The notes beneath the pieces were generated by a model. The model searched no databases, was not told the origin of the DNA, and was given only the letters and a program-made list of their open reading frames with translations. From Psychrobacter glacincola (lineage in GTDB: Bacteria; Pseudomonadota; Gammaproteobacteria; Pseudomonadales; Moraxellaceae), in NCBI RefSeq assembly GCF_904846075.1, contig NZ_CAJGZH010000001.1, positions 558,001 to 622,000 on the forward strand: 64,000 nt of DNA, in the 5' to 3' direction. The translations under genes and the position numbers were made by a program. Below, piece after piece: positions 46,070-55,112 of this stretch. Numbering within the stretch: position 1 is the first letter of the stretch; each line of letters starts with the position of its first letter.

Positions 46070-46795
46070 ATGGATTGGAATTGGCAGGTTATTTTTGATA
46101 GTATTCCTGATTTATTAAACGGGGCAGTATTGACCATACAGCTGGTGGTTATCTCAGGTATTATCGGTCTGTTTTTTGGTTTGGTTTTAGCCCAGTTGCG
46201 CTTGTCAAAAAGCTGGCTGGTACAGATACTACCCTTTTCTTATATCTTTTTCTTCCGTGGCACGCCGCTACTGGTACAGATATTTTTGATTTATTATGGT
46301 CTAGGACAGTTTGAGGCTATACGCAATTCGTTCTTATGGGAACCTGTGCTCAGTCAAGCGTATTGGTGTGCCATCATTGCCTTTACCATGAATACCAGTG
46401 CTTATTTGGCAGAAATCATTCGCGGTGCGATTCAGACCATTCCTGTTGGTGAGCTCGAAGCAGCTGACGCTATCGGTATGTCGAAATGGCAGAAGCTTAC
46501 GCGTATTACCTTACCCCGTGCCTTTGGTATTGTCATTCCAGCTTATAGCAATGAAGTGATCTTTATGCTAAAAGGCAGTGCGCTTGCGTCAACCATCGCT
46601 TTGATGGATATCACGGGTGTCGCTCGAACCATTAGTGCGCGAACTTATACCTTGATGGAGCTGTTCTTTGCTGCTGGTATTATTTACCTTCTATTATCAT
46701 GGGTGATTCTGTTTAGCTTTAGGTTGTTTGAAAAAAGAATGAACCGCCACACAAGCTATGTACCGCCTGATGTAATGACCAACACCATACCTTAA
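46070..46795 (+). CDS. Polar amino acid ABC transporter permease (HisM-like)
   Basis: 241-aa inner-membrane permease. NGAVLTIQLVVISGIIGLFF, FFRGTPLLVQIFLIYYGLGQF and the EAA loop IQTIPVGELEAADAIGMSKWQKLTRITLPR show a HisM/ArtM-type subunit. It forms the heterodimeric channel with the product of the preceding gene. GAGGAGAG precedes the ATG. Closed by a strong terminator at 46831. Confidence 0.93.
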   Translation: MDWNWQVIFDSIPDLLNGAVLTIQLVVISGIIGLFFGLVLAQLRLSKSWLVQILPFSYIFFFRGTPLLVQIFLIYYGLGQFEAIRNSFLWEPVLSQAYWCAIIAFTMNTSAYLAEIIRGAIQTIPVGELEAADAIGMSKWQKLTRITLPRAFGIVIPAYSNEVIFMLKGSALASTIALMDITGVARTISARTYTLMELFFAAGIIYLLLSWVILFSFRLFEKRMNRHTSYVPPDVMTNTIP

Positions 46796-46830
46796 TGGTT
46801 TGGCTCAAAATAATGCTAAAAAATCAATGA

Positions 46831-46872
46831 AATAGCGGGTTAATATCTTAATATTAACCCGCTATTCTTTTG
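46831..46872 (+). terminator. Terminator of the permease operon
   Basis: Perfect 16-bp stem AATAGCGGGTTAATAT and complement with loop CTTA, followed by CTTTTG. Confidence 0.78.
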
Positions 46873-46995
46873 TTTAACTGCCATTTATCTCATTTTTATG
46901 ACTATTTTTAAAATGAAGATAAGCCCTAGAAAAATAGCGACAGATAGTGCAGTATGTATGACCAAACTATCAATAATCTGCTGTGAGTGCCTAGT

Positions 46996-47712
46996 ATGAG
47001 CCAATCACCCCATATGTCTTTAATCAATGCGATTGCTGCCAGTGTCAATGATGACGCGAGCATTGCAACGGTTAACGATAGCGTACGTGCATCCATCGGC
47101 AAGGTGGTCTGTGTCGGCCGTAACTATGCGGAACACGCCCGCGAGCTTGGCAATGAGATACCAAAATCACCCATCTTATTTATGAAACCAGCATCGTCAG
47201 TGGTCAGTGTGCGTCATGATATCGTCCGTCCCAATCCAGCGATATATGGTGAGACCCATTATGAAGCTGAGCTGTGTGTGCAATTAGCAGCAGACTTATC
47301 GGCAGCCACGCTTGAACAAGCACAGCAAGCGATAGGTGGCGTGACCTTGGGGCTGGATTTGACCTTACGTGACTTGCAAAGTAAGCTCAAAGAAAAAGGT
47401 CATCCATGGGAGCGTGCTAAGTGTTTCGATGGTGCCTGTGTACTTGCTGATTGGATTGATCCGCAAGCGTTTGGTGATTTTAGTCATGTCGAATATCAGC
47501 TTTATATCAATGACGAGTTGAAGCAAGATGGTGACAGTGCATTGATGCTATTTCCAGTTTATGAATTACTGGCAGAGATTAGCCATGCCTTTAGCTTACA
47601 AGCAGGTGATGTAATTATGACTGGAACGCCAAGCGGCGTTGGCATATTACAAGCAGGCGATGCGTTAAAATTGAAGCTCGGTGCCCATGAATGGCAGGCG
47701 CAGGTTCAATAA
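46996..47712 (+). CDS. Fumarylacetoacetate hydrolase family protein
   Basis: 238 aa. The FAH core begins with IGKVVCVGRNYAEHARELGN, then SPILFMKPASSVV, YEAELCVQLAAD (Glu metal ligands), GLDLTLRDLQSKLKEKGHPWERAKCFDGA and GDVIMTGTPSGVG. This pattern is of YcgM/FAHD1-type oxaloacetate decarboxylase/acylpyruvase enzymes; the actual substrate is uncertain. The ATG at 46996 is preferred to the GTG at 46987. Followed by a terminator and then the phoX gene. Confidence 0.87.
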   Translation: MSQSPHMSLINAIAASVNDDASIATVNDSVRASIGKVVCVGRNYAEHARELGNEIPKSPILFMKPASSVVSVRHDIVRPNPAIYGETHYEAELCVQLAADLSAATLEQAQQAIGGVTLGLDLTLRDLQSKLKEKGHPWERAKCFDGACVLADWIDPQAFGDFSHVEYQLYINDELKQDGDSALMLFPVYELLAEISHAFSLQAGDVIMTGTPSGVGILQAGDALKLKLGAHEWQAQVQ

Positions 47713-47764
47713 ATTTTTATAGCAGCACTATTTTATCAGTCGTCAAATGCAGCGACGCCATCAT

Positions 47765-47796
47765 AAAATCCCAAGTTAACGCTTGGGATTTTTTCG
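47765..47796 (+). terminator. Terminator of the FAH-family gene
   Basis: AATCCCAAG / CTTGGGATT stem, loop TTAACG, followed by T6; about 50 bases after the stop and 25 before the Pho boxes. Confidence 0.8.
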
Positions 47797-47819
47797 TTTT
47801 ATAAGGTGCTTACAAAGTG

Positions 47820-47859
47820 CTGTCATGAGACTGTCATCTATGTTTCAACGTTCTGTCAT
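47820..47859 (+). promoter_or_regulatory. Tandem Pho boxes upstream of phoX
   Basis: CTGTCAT occurs at 47820, 47831 and 47853, and a degraded copy at 47842, so four units sit on an exact 11-base pitch. 47820-47837 (CTGTCATGAGACTGTCAT) is a classical 18-bp Pho box. PhoB binds such direct repeats with an 11-bp step under phosphate starvation. Confidence 0.8.
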
Positions 47860-47961
47860 AAACTCTCGGTAGACTTAGGCGTAATTCGTATTTTTGTGGT
47901 GATAATTTTAAAGCCGCGCCCAACTCTCCGCCAATCCAGCCTAATAGCAAGGTGACTGATA

Positions 47962-50163
47962 ATGACATTATTGAATAATAAACAACCACTTGCCCATGAA
48001 GTCGTTGAAGACTCTAATCCGACTGACAATATCGATTTTCAAACCGTTATTAGTCGTCGTTTAAATCGTCGTAGTATCCTAAAAGGTGGCACAGGATTGA
48101 CGGCGGCGGCTTTTTTTGGGGCGCTACCTTTGGTTGGCTGTAGCGATGATGATGACAGCAGTCCTATCAAAAATACTGATAATAACGCGGCTATCCCTGC
48201 ACAGGGGGATCTCAAACGTCCTGAGACTTTGAAGTTTACGGCAGTGGCGCATTCAACTGCCGAAACGATGAGCGTGGCAGCAGGCTATAAAGCCGAGATG
48301 ATATTACCACTGGGTACGCCGCTGATATCTGGTATCGACGATTGGAAAGACAACCGAGAGCAGTCGGCAGAGTCATTCGAGTGGCGCATGGGTGATAACC
48401 ATGATGGCATGTGGTTCTTTGGTAAAAAGGGCGGCGCTTATGATGCCAAAGCGGCAGAGAATGGTCTACTGGTGATGAATCATGAATATGTAAACAGTAA
48501 TGAGCTGAGTCCGTTTGGCTATCATGTGATCCAAGATAACAAAGCCGCGCCCATCTTTAAAAATAGTCGACTCGCGAGTGACGTGCGCCGAGAAGTCAAT
48601 TGCCATGGGGTAGCAGTGGTCGAGATGAAACGCCGCGCTGATGGCATGGGCTATGAGATGGTGACTGATTCGAAATATAATCGCCGTCTCACGAGTAGTA
48701 GTACGGCGCAGTTGACAGGGCCAGTTGCTGGTTCTGATTTGGTCAAGACTAAGTTTGATCCGACAGGCTTTCAGACGCGCGGCATCAATAATAATTGCGG
48801 TGCAGGCTTGTCACCTTGGGGTACCTACCTGACCACCGAAGAGAACTTTTTAGGGGTATTCGCCCGTGGGCAAGATGCTAGCCAATTAAGTGATGGGCAA
48901 AACTATGGTCGCGAACGCTACGGTGCAACAGAGGATTTCCCAGGCTGGGAGTATCTGTGGCACACACCTGAAGCCAAAGATGCCAAGATAGCCGATGAGT
49001 TTTCGCGCTGGGATATGACCGCCGTCGGTACCAGTGCGGCTGACGATTATCGTAATGGCTTTAATACCTTTGGCTATATCACCGAAATTGACCCTTTTGA
49101 CCAAAACTCTATGCCGCAAAAACGTACGGCACTGGGACGTTTTGCCCATGAAAACTGTGCTTATGCTCCGGTTGAACAAGGCAAACCGGTGGTCTTTTAT
49201 ATGGGCGATGATGCTCGCGGCGAATATATTTATAAGTTTGTCTCCAAAGCCACATGGTCAAATAGTGATATCGGCGGTGGCTTAAAAGCGGGCGATAAGT
49301 ATTTGAATGACGGTACGCTCTATGTTGCTATCTTTAATGAAGATGGCAGCGGTGAATGGAAAGCACTCGTCCATAGTCAAAACGGACTGGATGCTTCCAA
49401 TACGGTATTGCCTTTTAATGGACAAGATGAGGTGTTGGTTTTTGCTCGTGCCGCAGCAGATGTGGTCGGTGCAACCAAAATGGATCGACCAGAGTGGGTA
49501 TCGGTTAGCCCTATGACGGGTGAGGTATACGTCACATTGACCAATAATAAATATCGCGGCGTACGCGAAGATCAACCTGTGTCAGCCTCTAATCCGCGTA
49601 GCTATCAAGCAGGTGAAAAAGCGGCAGGTAATGACAACGGTCATATCATTCGCTGGGCAGAAGCAGGTGGCGATCATGCGGCCATGAGTTTTGAGTGGGA
49701 TATTTATCTGTTTGCCACGCCTTATGATCTGACCGCAGAAAATTTGTCACAGTTAAATGATAGCAATGATTTGTCTTCTCCCGATGGTTTGTACTTCGAT
49801 CCGCGTGGCGTATTATGGATTCAGACCGATGACGGCGCTTATACCGATACCAGCAGCTGTATGTTACTGGCGGCGCTGCCGGGTAAAGTCAGTGATGGGA
49901 CAGCCATAACGACCTCAGCGGGACAACAAACACGAGTTGGGATGCCTGCTAGTAATGACAATATCAAACGTTTTTTTGTCGGTCCTGAAGGCTGTGAAGT
50001 CACAGGTATTACCATGGCTCCTGACTTTAAAACCTTATTTATCAATATTCAGCATCCGGGTAATACTTGGGGCGCTGTTGCTGGAGGCAGTACGCCGCGC
50101 TCAGCGACCGTGATGATTACGCGTGAAGATGGCGATGTCATACTGGCAGAGTCGTTTGTCTAG
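47962..50163 (+). CDS. phoX: PhoX-type alkaline phosphatase (DUF839), Tat-exported
   Basis: 733-aa secreted calcium/iron-dependent phosphatase family. A twin-arginine signal SRRLNRRSILKGG (about 31-43) is followed by a hydrophobic stretch ending ALPLVGC, where Cys60 is a plausible lipobox, so it may be a Tat-exported lipoprotein. Later motifs include GVAVVEMKRR, WGTYLTTEENF, FGYITEIDPFD, ENCAYAP and SPDGLYFDPRGVLWIQTDDG, and the ending GPEGCEVTGITMAPDFKTLFINIQHPG typical of PhoX. It lies behind tandem Pho boxes, so induction by phosphate starvation through PhoB is expected. AAGGTG is the ribosome site. Confidence 0.92.
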   Translation: MTLLNNKQPLAHEVVEDSNPTDNIDFQTVISRRLNRRSILKGGTGLTAAAFFGALPLVGCSDDDDSSPIKNTDNNAAIPAQGDLKRPETLKFTAVAHSTAETMSVAAGYKAEMILPLGTPLISGIDDWKDNREQSAESFEWRMGDNHDGMWFFGKKGGAYDAKAAENGLLVMNHEYVNSNELSPFGYHVIQDNKAAPIFKNSRLASDVRREVNCHGVAVVEMKRRADGMGYEMVTDSKYNRRLTSSSTAQLTGPVAGSDLVKTKFDPTGFQTRGINNNCGAGLSPWGTYLTTEENFLGVFARGQDASQLSDGQNYGRERYGATEDFPGWEYLWHTPEAKDAKIADEFSRWDMTAVGTSAADDYRNGFNTFGYITEIDPFDQNSMPQKRTALGRFAHENCAYAPVEQGKPVVFYMGDDARGEYIYKFVSKATWSNSDIGGGLKAGDKYLNDGTLYVAIFNEDGSGEWKALVHSQNGLDASNTVLPFNGQDEVLVFARAAADVVGATKMDRPEWVSVSPMTGEVYVTLTNNKYRGVREDQPVSASNPRSYQAGEKAAGNDNGHIIRWAEAGGDHAAMSFEWDIYLFATPYDLTAENLSQLNDSNDLSSPDGLYFDPRGVLWIQTDDGAYTDTSSCMLLAALPGKVSDGTAITTSAGQQTRVGMPASNDNIKRFFVGPEGCEVTGITMAPDFKTLFINIQHPGNTWGAVAGGSTPRSATVMITREDGDVILAESFV

Positions 50164-50201
50164 TTAGACATTTGCATGAGTAATGATGTGTTTTTCTCAA
50201 C

Positions 50202-50236
50202 AAAAAAAACCCAAGTCATGGCTTGGGATTTTGTGT
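50202..50236 (+). terminator. phoX terminator
   Basis: CCCAAG / CTTGGG stem with A8 on the left and ATTTTG on the right, 46 bp past the stop. Confidence 0.68.
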
Positions 50237-50391
50237 TTTGGAGGATAGTTATTAATATGCAAGTATTGATATTAAAGGATAGCGCCTTTCTTTGACAATA
50301 AAGATACTTGATAATTAAATCATTTTCTTCTGTTTATGACAATTACAGGATAGTATGGAAAATCCTTTCAACTGCTTGATATGTTAACACT

Positions 50392-51861
50392 ATGCCCAGT
50401 CCAAAACCTTTAGAAACCATTCATGATTTATTTGCCACCACTCGGCGTCCAACTGCTATTGAGTCGGATACTGGTGAAGGTTTTCAGGGCGATGTCTATG
50501 AAGAGTTGGCGAAACTCGAATATATTTATGTCGATGAGCTGAGCGCCGAGACGGTGGACAACAGCTATAGCAAACCGCATCAGCCTATTACGTTGGTTGA
50601 TTTTTTTGAAGGCTTGGCTCAGTTGGCAACGATGGGCGTGGTGGAAGTCACTGATATTGTAGAGGCTATCCATCGTGAGATCCTGCTACGTCCTTTAGGG
50701 CGGTTTAATAAAGGCAATATTGAGCACTGGCAGCACGGTATCACGGGGCGGATTTATGGCACGGTGCGTTATACGATGCAATTGGTGGGCAATAATCTTG
50801 CCTCAGGGCTGCGTCTTTATAACACTGTTTCTAAACCCAAAAACATTCAACCTTTACCCAAAAACTTACGGCGCTTGGTCAATATTCTAAATGGCGTCAT
50901 GGGCGATCACCTTATCACTCATCACAATCCATTGGCAGTATCGATGGTGCTATACGATGAATACAATCGTGTACAAAGTGGTGCGCTGTCAGGGCGCGTT
51001 ATTATCTTATGCCATGGGCTTTGTATGAGTCATTTGAGCTGGCAGGTATCTGGAGAAGGCAATTTGGGTGAAGTGTTGGTCAATCACTTGCCAAAAGCGA
51101 CGGTGCTGTATTTAAACTATAATACGGGTCGGCGTATTTCTAGCAACGGACGTAGCTTTGCAAAAGTCTTGCAAGATTTGGTTGAGAATAATCCTGACGT
51201 CACTCAGATAGATTTAATCGGTCATAGTATGGGGGGATTATTAAGCCGTAGTGCGTTGTTTTACGGTAAAGAGCAAGGCTTTAGCTGGGTCAAACGCGTG
51301 GGCAATCTTGTCACCTTAGGCTCACCGCATCATGGCGCAAGCTTGGAGCAGATTGGACATTTTGTTCAAGATAAAATCGCTAAGCTGCCTTTTGCAGGAT
51401 CATTGGCTAAATTGGGCGACTTGCGTAGCGCTGGTATTATAGATTTACGTTACGGCAGTATTCGCGATGCTGATTGGAAGTCTACCGAAGGGCGCAGTGT
51501 GCTGCCAGCAGAGTTTCGTCATCCCACGCGTTTGCCCCTGCATGTGAATACCTATTTAGTGGCGGCAGCTTTGATTGAAACTCATTATGAATCTAAGACC
51601 ACAAGTTTGCTTGGGGACGGATTGGTCTCAGTAGAGTCAGCGCTCGGCGAATATACCGAAGAGCATACGCTAGCAGTACCAGAGGGACATAAGGCGATTT
51701 TTTATGGCGTCAATCACATGAATTTAATCTACAGCGATAGAGTACATGAGCAAGTTATTGCTTGGTTGTTGGATAATAGGCTAGGCGATGCCCATGATGC
51801 AAAGTATGGGCTTGATAGTCGTATCTATTCTTATCCAGAAGTGGATGAAGTGGCCAATTAA
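50392..51861 (+). CDS. Alpha/beta hydrolase, PGAP1/lipase-like
   Basis: 489 aa, soluble. The C-terminal two-thirds is an alpha/beta hydrolase: oxyanion region VIILCHGLCMSHLSW, nucleophile elbow LIGHSMGGLLSRSAL, followed by LVTLGSPHHGASLEQIG and the probable catalytic Asp/His near GDGLVSVESALG and YGVNHMNLIYSD. The GSPHxG pattern is shared with PGAP1-like acyl hydrolases and triacylglycerol lipases. There is no signal peptide, so it probably acts in the cytoplasm on lipids or polyester-like substrates; substrate unknown. A 165-residue N-terminal region is of unknown function. Confidence 0.85.
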   Translation: MPSPKPLETIHDLFATTRRPTAIESDTGEGFQGDVYEELAKLEYIYVDELSAETVDNSYSKPHQPITLVDFFEGLAQLATMGVVEVTDIVEAIHREILLRPLGRFNKGNIEHWQHGITGRIYGTVRYTMQLVGNNLASGLRLYNTVSKPKNIQPLPKNLRRLVNILNGVMGDHLITHHNPLAVSMVLYDEYNRVQSGALSGRVIILCHGLCMSHLSWQVSGEGNLGEVLVNHLPKATVLYLNYNTGRRISSNGRSFAKVLQDLVENNPDVTQIDLIGHSMGGLLSRSALFYGKEQGFSWVKRVGNLVTLGSPHHGASLEQIGHFVQDKIAKLPFAGSLAKLGDLRSAGIIDLRYGSIRDADWKSTEGRSVLPAEFRHPTRLPLHVNTYLVAAALIETHYESKTTSLLGDGLVSVESALGEYTEEHTLAVPEGHKAIFYGVNHMNLIYSDRVHEQVIAWLLDNRLGDAHDAKYGLDSRIYSYPEVDEVAN

Positions 51862-51913
51862 GCGTGCTCGAAACCAGTTATATCGTCAGTCATAAATTTC
51901 AAGCCCTGACATT

Positions 51914-51948
51914 AAAAACCCCCAAGCATCACACTTGAGGGTTTTTTT
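51914..51948. terminator. Bidirectional terminator between the hydrolase and hslO
   Basis: AACCC-C-CAAG / CTTG-A-GGGTT stem with A5 and T7 flanks between converging genes. Confidence 0.8.
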
Positions 51949-51977
51949 ATTACTAAGCGAGCTGCACTAAATCCTAA

Positions 51978-52958
51978 TTACTCAGAAAATATCGTGGTCA
52001 CATCGTCTTTATTAAATTTATACATCTCGCCACAAAAGCCGCAATCCATCTCAAAATTACCGCCTTGCTCATCAATGATGTCTAAGGCTTCTGCTTCACC
52101 GATTTGCTCAATGGCCATCTCACATTTCTCACGTGAGCAGGTACAACCAAATGATAAGGCAACAGGGTCGGGCGCGACGACATTTTCTTCATGATACAAG
52201 CGATAAAGGATTTCGTTGGCATCAAGCGTGGTCAACTCTTCAGCTTTCACTGTCCGTGTCAAAACGCTCAGACGTGTCCACAAGTCATCGTCGATACCCG
52301 CATCTTGGTTTTGCTCGACTTCATAGGTTTCTTCAGCAGTACGAGGAAGCATCTGTACCAACATTCCACCCGCTTGCAGACCATCAGACGCCAAATTAAT
52401 CAAGGTTGGAATCTGCGCCGATTGCTTTTGGTAGTGCGCTAAGCAGTCTGCCAAATTGTCATGGCTGCGCTCGACGATGCCTTGATAGGCTTCGCCGCCT
52501 TCAGGCTGAATGTTAATAAACAACACGCCTTGACCCATCGCACCCAATTCAGCAAATGCCTCTTTGGCATGAGTCATATTTTCCCAAGCCTGTACTTGCT
52601 CATCAGTCTCACCCTTCCAGCTAGCAAGGGCACGGATGATACCGTCTTGATTGCATTCTGCCATTGCCCAGTTTAGCAAGCTATCGCTGTCTGATGATTG
52701 CAACTGAATGGACAGATGACCATTGATTTTGACCGTGCCGATAAGCAAACTCGCTGCTGTCAGCATCTCACCCAATAAGCGCTTGATCGCTTCAGGATAA
52801 GGCTTTTGGGCTATCGTACTGGCATAGCTGCGTGATAGGCGCACCACATCACCGCGCACTGGCGAATCTTCAATAAAGAAACGTTGACGTACGTCATTGT
52901 CACTATGGTTGCCAGCATTCTGGCTGTCCGTATTAGGGACTTGAGTATCTTGTGTCAT
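51978..52958 (-). CDS. hslO: Redox-regulated chaperone Hsp33
   Basis: 326-aa cytosolic holdase activated by oxidation. The N-terminal domain has RFFIEDSPVRGDVVRLSRSYA and LLGEMLTAASLLIGTVK; the redox switch has CTC in LSFGCTCSREKCEMAIE and CGFC in FEMDCGFCGEMYKF, which bind zinc when reduced. Length is above E. coli Hsp33 (292) because of a 25-residue hydrophilic N-terminus. The gene is monocistronic. Cold-adapted aerobic bacteria rely on such oxidative-stress chaperones, but that link is inference. Confidence 0.95.
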   Translation of the reverse strand: MTQDTQVPNTDSQNAGNHSDNDVRQRFFIEDSPVRGDVVRLSRSYASTIAQKPYPEAIKRLLGEMLTAASLLIGTVKINGHLSIQLQSSDSDSLLNWAMAECNQDGIIRALASWKGETDEQVQAWENMTHAKEAFAELGAMGQGVLFINIQPEGGEAYQGIVERSHDNLADCLAHYQKQSAQIPTLINLASDGLQAGGMLVQMLPRTAEETYEVEQNQDAGIDDDLWTRLSVLTRTVKAEELTTLDANEILYRLYHEENVVAPDPVALSFGCTCSREKCEMAIEQIGEAEALDIIDEQGGNFEMDCGFCGEMYKFNKDDVTTIFSE

Positions 52959-53282
52959 AGGTCATTTATAGTATTAAGAAGTTGTTAGCTTTATGGGGAT
53001 TCATCGTGATTTATCAATTGGCCGTTAGATATTGTTTAACAGATTAAAGGCGTTTATTGGATAGTTATGGTGATACTAAACCCGATATCCTTAAAAAATA
53101 AGCCTCATTAAAAATTTTTTACCCACACCCGCTAATTTGTTGTACAGTAACATTAAGTTGCATTGTGATAAACAACAGCAACAACAACCGCATGGATGCG
53201 TGGCAATAAGGTCAATGAATAAGACCTATGTCGTCCAAGCACTCATTCAATCTTGTGATAATGTGATAAAAGGATGTATCTC
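52959..53282. other. Intergenic region between divergent hslO and gltI
   Basis: About 320 AT-rich bases including AGGTC/GACCT around 53212-53227 and repeats of TTGTGATAA. No gene seen; promoters of both genes expected. Confidence 0.4.
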
Positions 53283-54269
53283 ATGAGCTATCTATCTTCT
53301 AGGTCTTTCTCTAAACCTTTAACTCTCGCTGCTTTTATGGCACTAGGTCTTGCAGGGTGTAATAACAGTAGCCAAACCAGCACTGATGCGCCAGCAGATG
53401 ATGCAACAGCGACAGAAACCACTACCAACGGTACGCTACAAAAAATCAAAGACTCGGGTACTATCGTGGTCGGTCACCGTGATTCTTCTATTCCATTTTC
53501 TTATATCGCTGACGACCCAAATCAGCCGATTGGTTATGCGCACGATTTAGAGATGAAAGTCGTCGAAGCGGTTAAGCAAAAGCTAAACATGCCAGACCTT
53601 AACGTCCGTTATAACCTTATCACCTCACAAACCCGTATTCCCTTGGTACAAAACGGCACGGTCGACTTTGAATGTGGTTCGACCACCAACAACGAAGAGC
53701 GTCAAAAACAAGTGGCATTCTCTAACGGTTTCTTTGAAATCGGTACGCGTCTATTGACCAAAAAAGACTCAGGTATTCAAGATTTTGAAGACCTAAAAGG
53801 TAAGACCTTAGTCACCACCGCAGGCACAACTTCAGAGCGTTATATTCGTCAGTATAATGATGACAACAAAATGGACATGAATATCATCTCAGCAAAAGAC
53901 CACGGCGAAGGCTTCCTTATGCTAGAAAATGGTCGCGCGGATGCCTTTATGATGGATGATGTACTACTTGCTGGCGAAAAAGCCAAAGCAAAAAATCCTG
54001 ATGAATGGGTCATCGTCGGCACGCCGCAATCGTTTGAGATTTATGGTTGCATGATGCGTAAGGATGATCCTGAGTTCAAAGCAGTGGTCGATGAAGCGTT
54101 AGCGAATGTCTTTAAATCAGGGGAAATCAACAGCATTTATGACAAGTGGTTCTTAAACCCAATCCCACCAAAGAACGTCAATCTAAACTTTGAGATGTCT
54201 GACAACTTAAAAGCCTTGATTGCCAGTCCGCATGACAGCGCTCAGCCGAAAGTTGCGACGGCACAGTAA
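53283..54269 (+). CDS. gltI: Glutamate/aspartate ABC transporter substrate-binding lipoprotein
   Basis: 328 aa. Lipobox LGLAGC near residue 26. SBP_bac_3 fold with GTIVVGHRDSSIPFSYI, PIGYAHDLEMKVVEAVK, GTVDFECGSTTNNEERQKQVAFS and KGKTLVTTAGTTSERYI-type (LKGKTLVTTAGTTSERYIR) motifs; ECGSTTNN is typical of GltI/DEBP. It delivers Glu/Asp to the GltJK channel. ATG at 53283 preferred because AAGGA is eight bases upstream; an earlier in-frame ATG (53274) overlaps that site. The gap to gltJ contains a hairpin. Confidence 0.93.
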   Translation: MSYLSSRSFSKPLTLAAFMALGLAGCNNSSQTSTDAPADDATATETTTNGTLQKIKDSGTIVVGHRDSSIPFSYIADDPNQPIGYAHDLEMKVVEAVKQKLNMPDLNVRYNLITSQTRIPLVQNGTVDFECGSTTNNEERQKQVAFSNGFFEIGTRLLTKKDSGIQDFEDLKGKTLVTTAGTTSERYIRQYNDDNKMDMNIISAKDHGEGFLMLENGRADAFMMDDVLLAGEKAKAKNPDEWVIVGTPQSFEIYGCMMRKDDPEFKAVVDEALANVFKSGEINSIYDKWFLNPIPPKNVNLNFEMSDNLKALIASPHDSAQPKVATAQ

Positions 54270-54295
54270 TTATTGTCCTGCAACATAGCTTGCTT

Positions 54296-54333
54296 ACGTG
54301 TTCAGACTGATGTTGATGTCAATCTGAACACGT
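54296..54333 (+). promoter_or_regulatory. Stem-loop between gltI and gltJ
   Basis: Perfect 11-bp arms ACGTGTTCAGA / TCTGAACACGT around a 16-base loop, without a T-run. A likely mRNA stabiliser that lets gltI be expressed above the permeases. Confidence 0.6.
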
Positions 54334-54365
54334 AGGATTTTCAGTCGCTGCTCGGAGAGACAACC

Positions 54366-55112
54366 ATGAATTATAGCTGGAACTGGGGTGTGCTCTTTGA
54401 GCAGACTGGCATCGGTAATGAGCTTTATATCCATTGGATGATTACTGGTCTTGGCTGGCTACTATTGATTGGTAGTATCGCATGGGCCATTGCTATGGTC
54501 GTAGGTACTATCTTTGGCATCATGCGTACTTTGCCTAATAAGACCGCTCGTGCCATTGGCACCGCTTATGTGACATTTTTTCGTAATATTCCACTGCTTG
54601 TCCAGTTGTTCTTTTGGTTTTATATTGCACCTGGCTGGCTCACGCCCACGATACAAGAGTGGTGGTATAAGGATTTATCTCCTAACACGTCAGCCATGCT
54701 CTCAGCGAGTATTGGTCTTGGCTTATTTACCGCCGCTCGTATCGTTGAACAGGTACGTACAGGTATTGAGTCGTTGCCCGAAGGTCAGATCAATGCTGCT
54801 TATGCACTAGGCTTTAGTATTCCACAAGTTTACAAAGAAGTACTGCTACCGCAGGCCTTTCGTATTATTTTGCCCCCGCTCAGCTCTGAGCTGACCAACT
54901 GCTTCAAAAACGCCTCCGTCGCCTCGCTCGTCGGGGTAATGGAGCTGATCAGTCAAACCAAAACCATCAGCGAATACACCCAAAACAGCATCGAGATTTA
55001 TACCTACGCGACGATTATTTATTTAGTATTTAACTTATCGTTGATTGCTATTATGGGGTTAATTGAGCGCAAACTGCGTGTACCTGGGCTCATTGCAGGA
55101 GGTCAGAAATGA
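54366..55112 (+). CDS. gltJ: Glutamate/aspartate ABC transporter permease
   Basis: 248 aa. Starts NYSWNWGVLFEQTGIGNELYI and includes WMITGLGWLLLIGSIAW, TFFRNIPLLVQLFFWFYIAP and the EAA loop ESLPEGQINAAYALGFSIPQVYKEVLLPQ. Forms the membrane channel with GltK. Its last four bases overlap the gltK start (ATGA), so they are translationally coupled. Ribosome site GGAGAG before the ATG. Confidence 0.94.
   Translation: MNYSWNWGVLFEQTGIGNELYIHWMITGLGWLLLIGSIAWAIAMVVGTIFGIMRTLPNKTARAIGTAYVTFFRNIPLLVQLFFWFYIAPGWLTPTIQEWWYKDLSPNTSAMLSASIGLGLFTAARIVEQVRTGIESLPEGQINAAYALGFSIPQVYKEVLLPQAFRIILPPLSSELTNCFKNASVASLVGVMELISQTKTISEYTQNSIEIYTYATIIYLVFNLSLIAIMGLIERKLRVPGLIAGGQK

Noticed and set aside
46890-46950. 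Possible copy of the repeat arm seen at 25145 (TTTTTAAAATGAAGATAAGCCCT)
   Set aside because: Similarity to the arm is loose and falls in AT-rich sequence; it is not distinguishable from chance.
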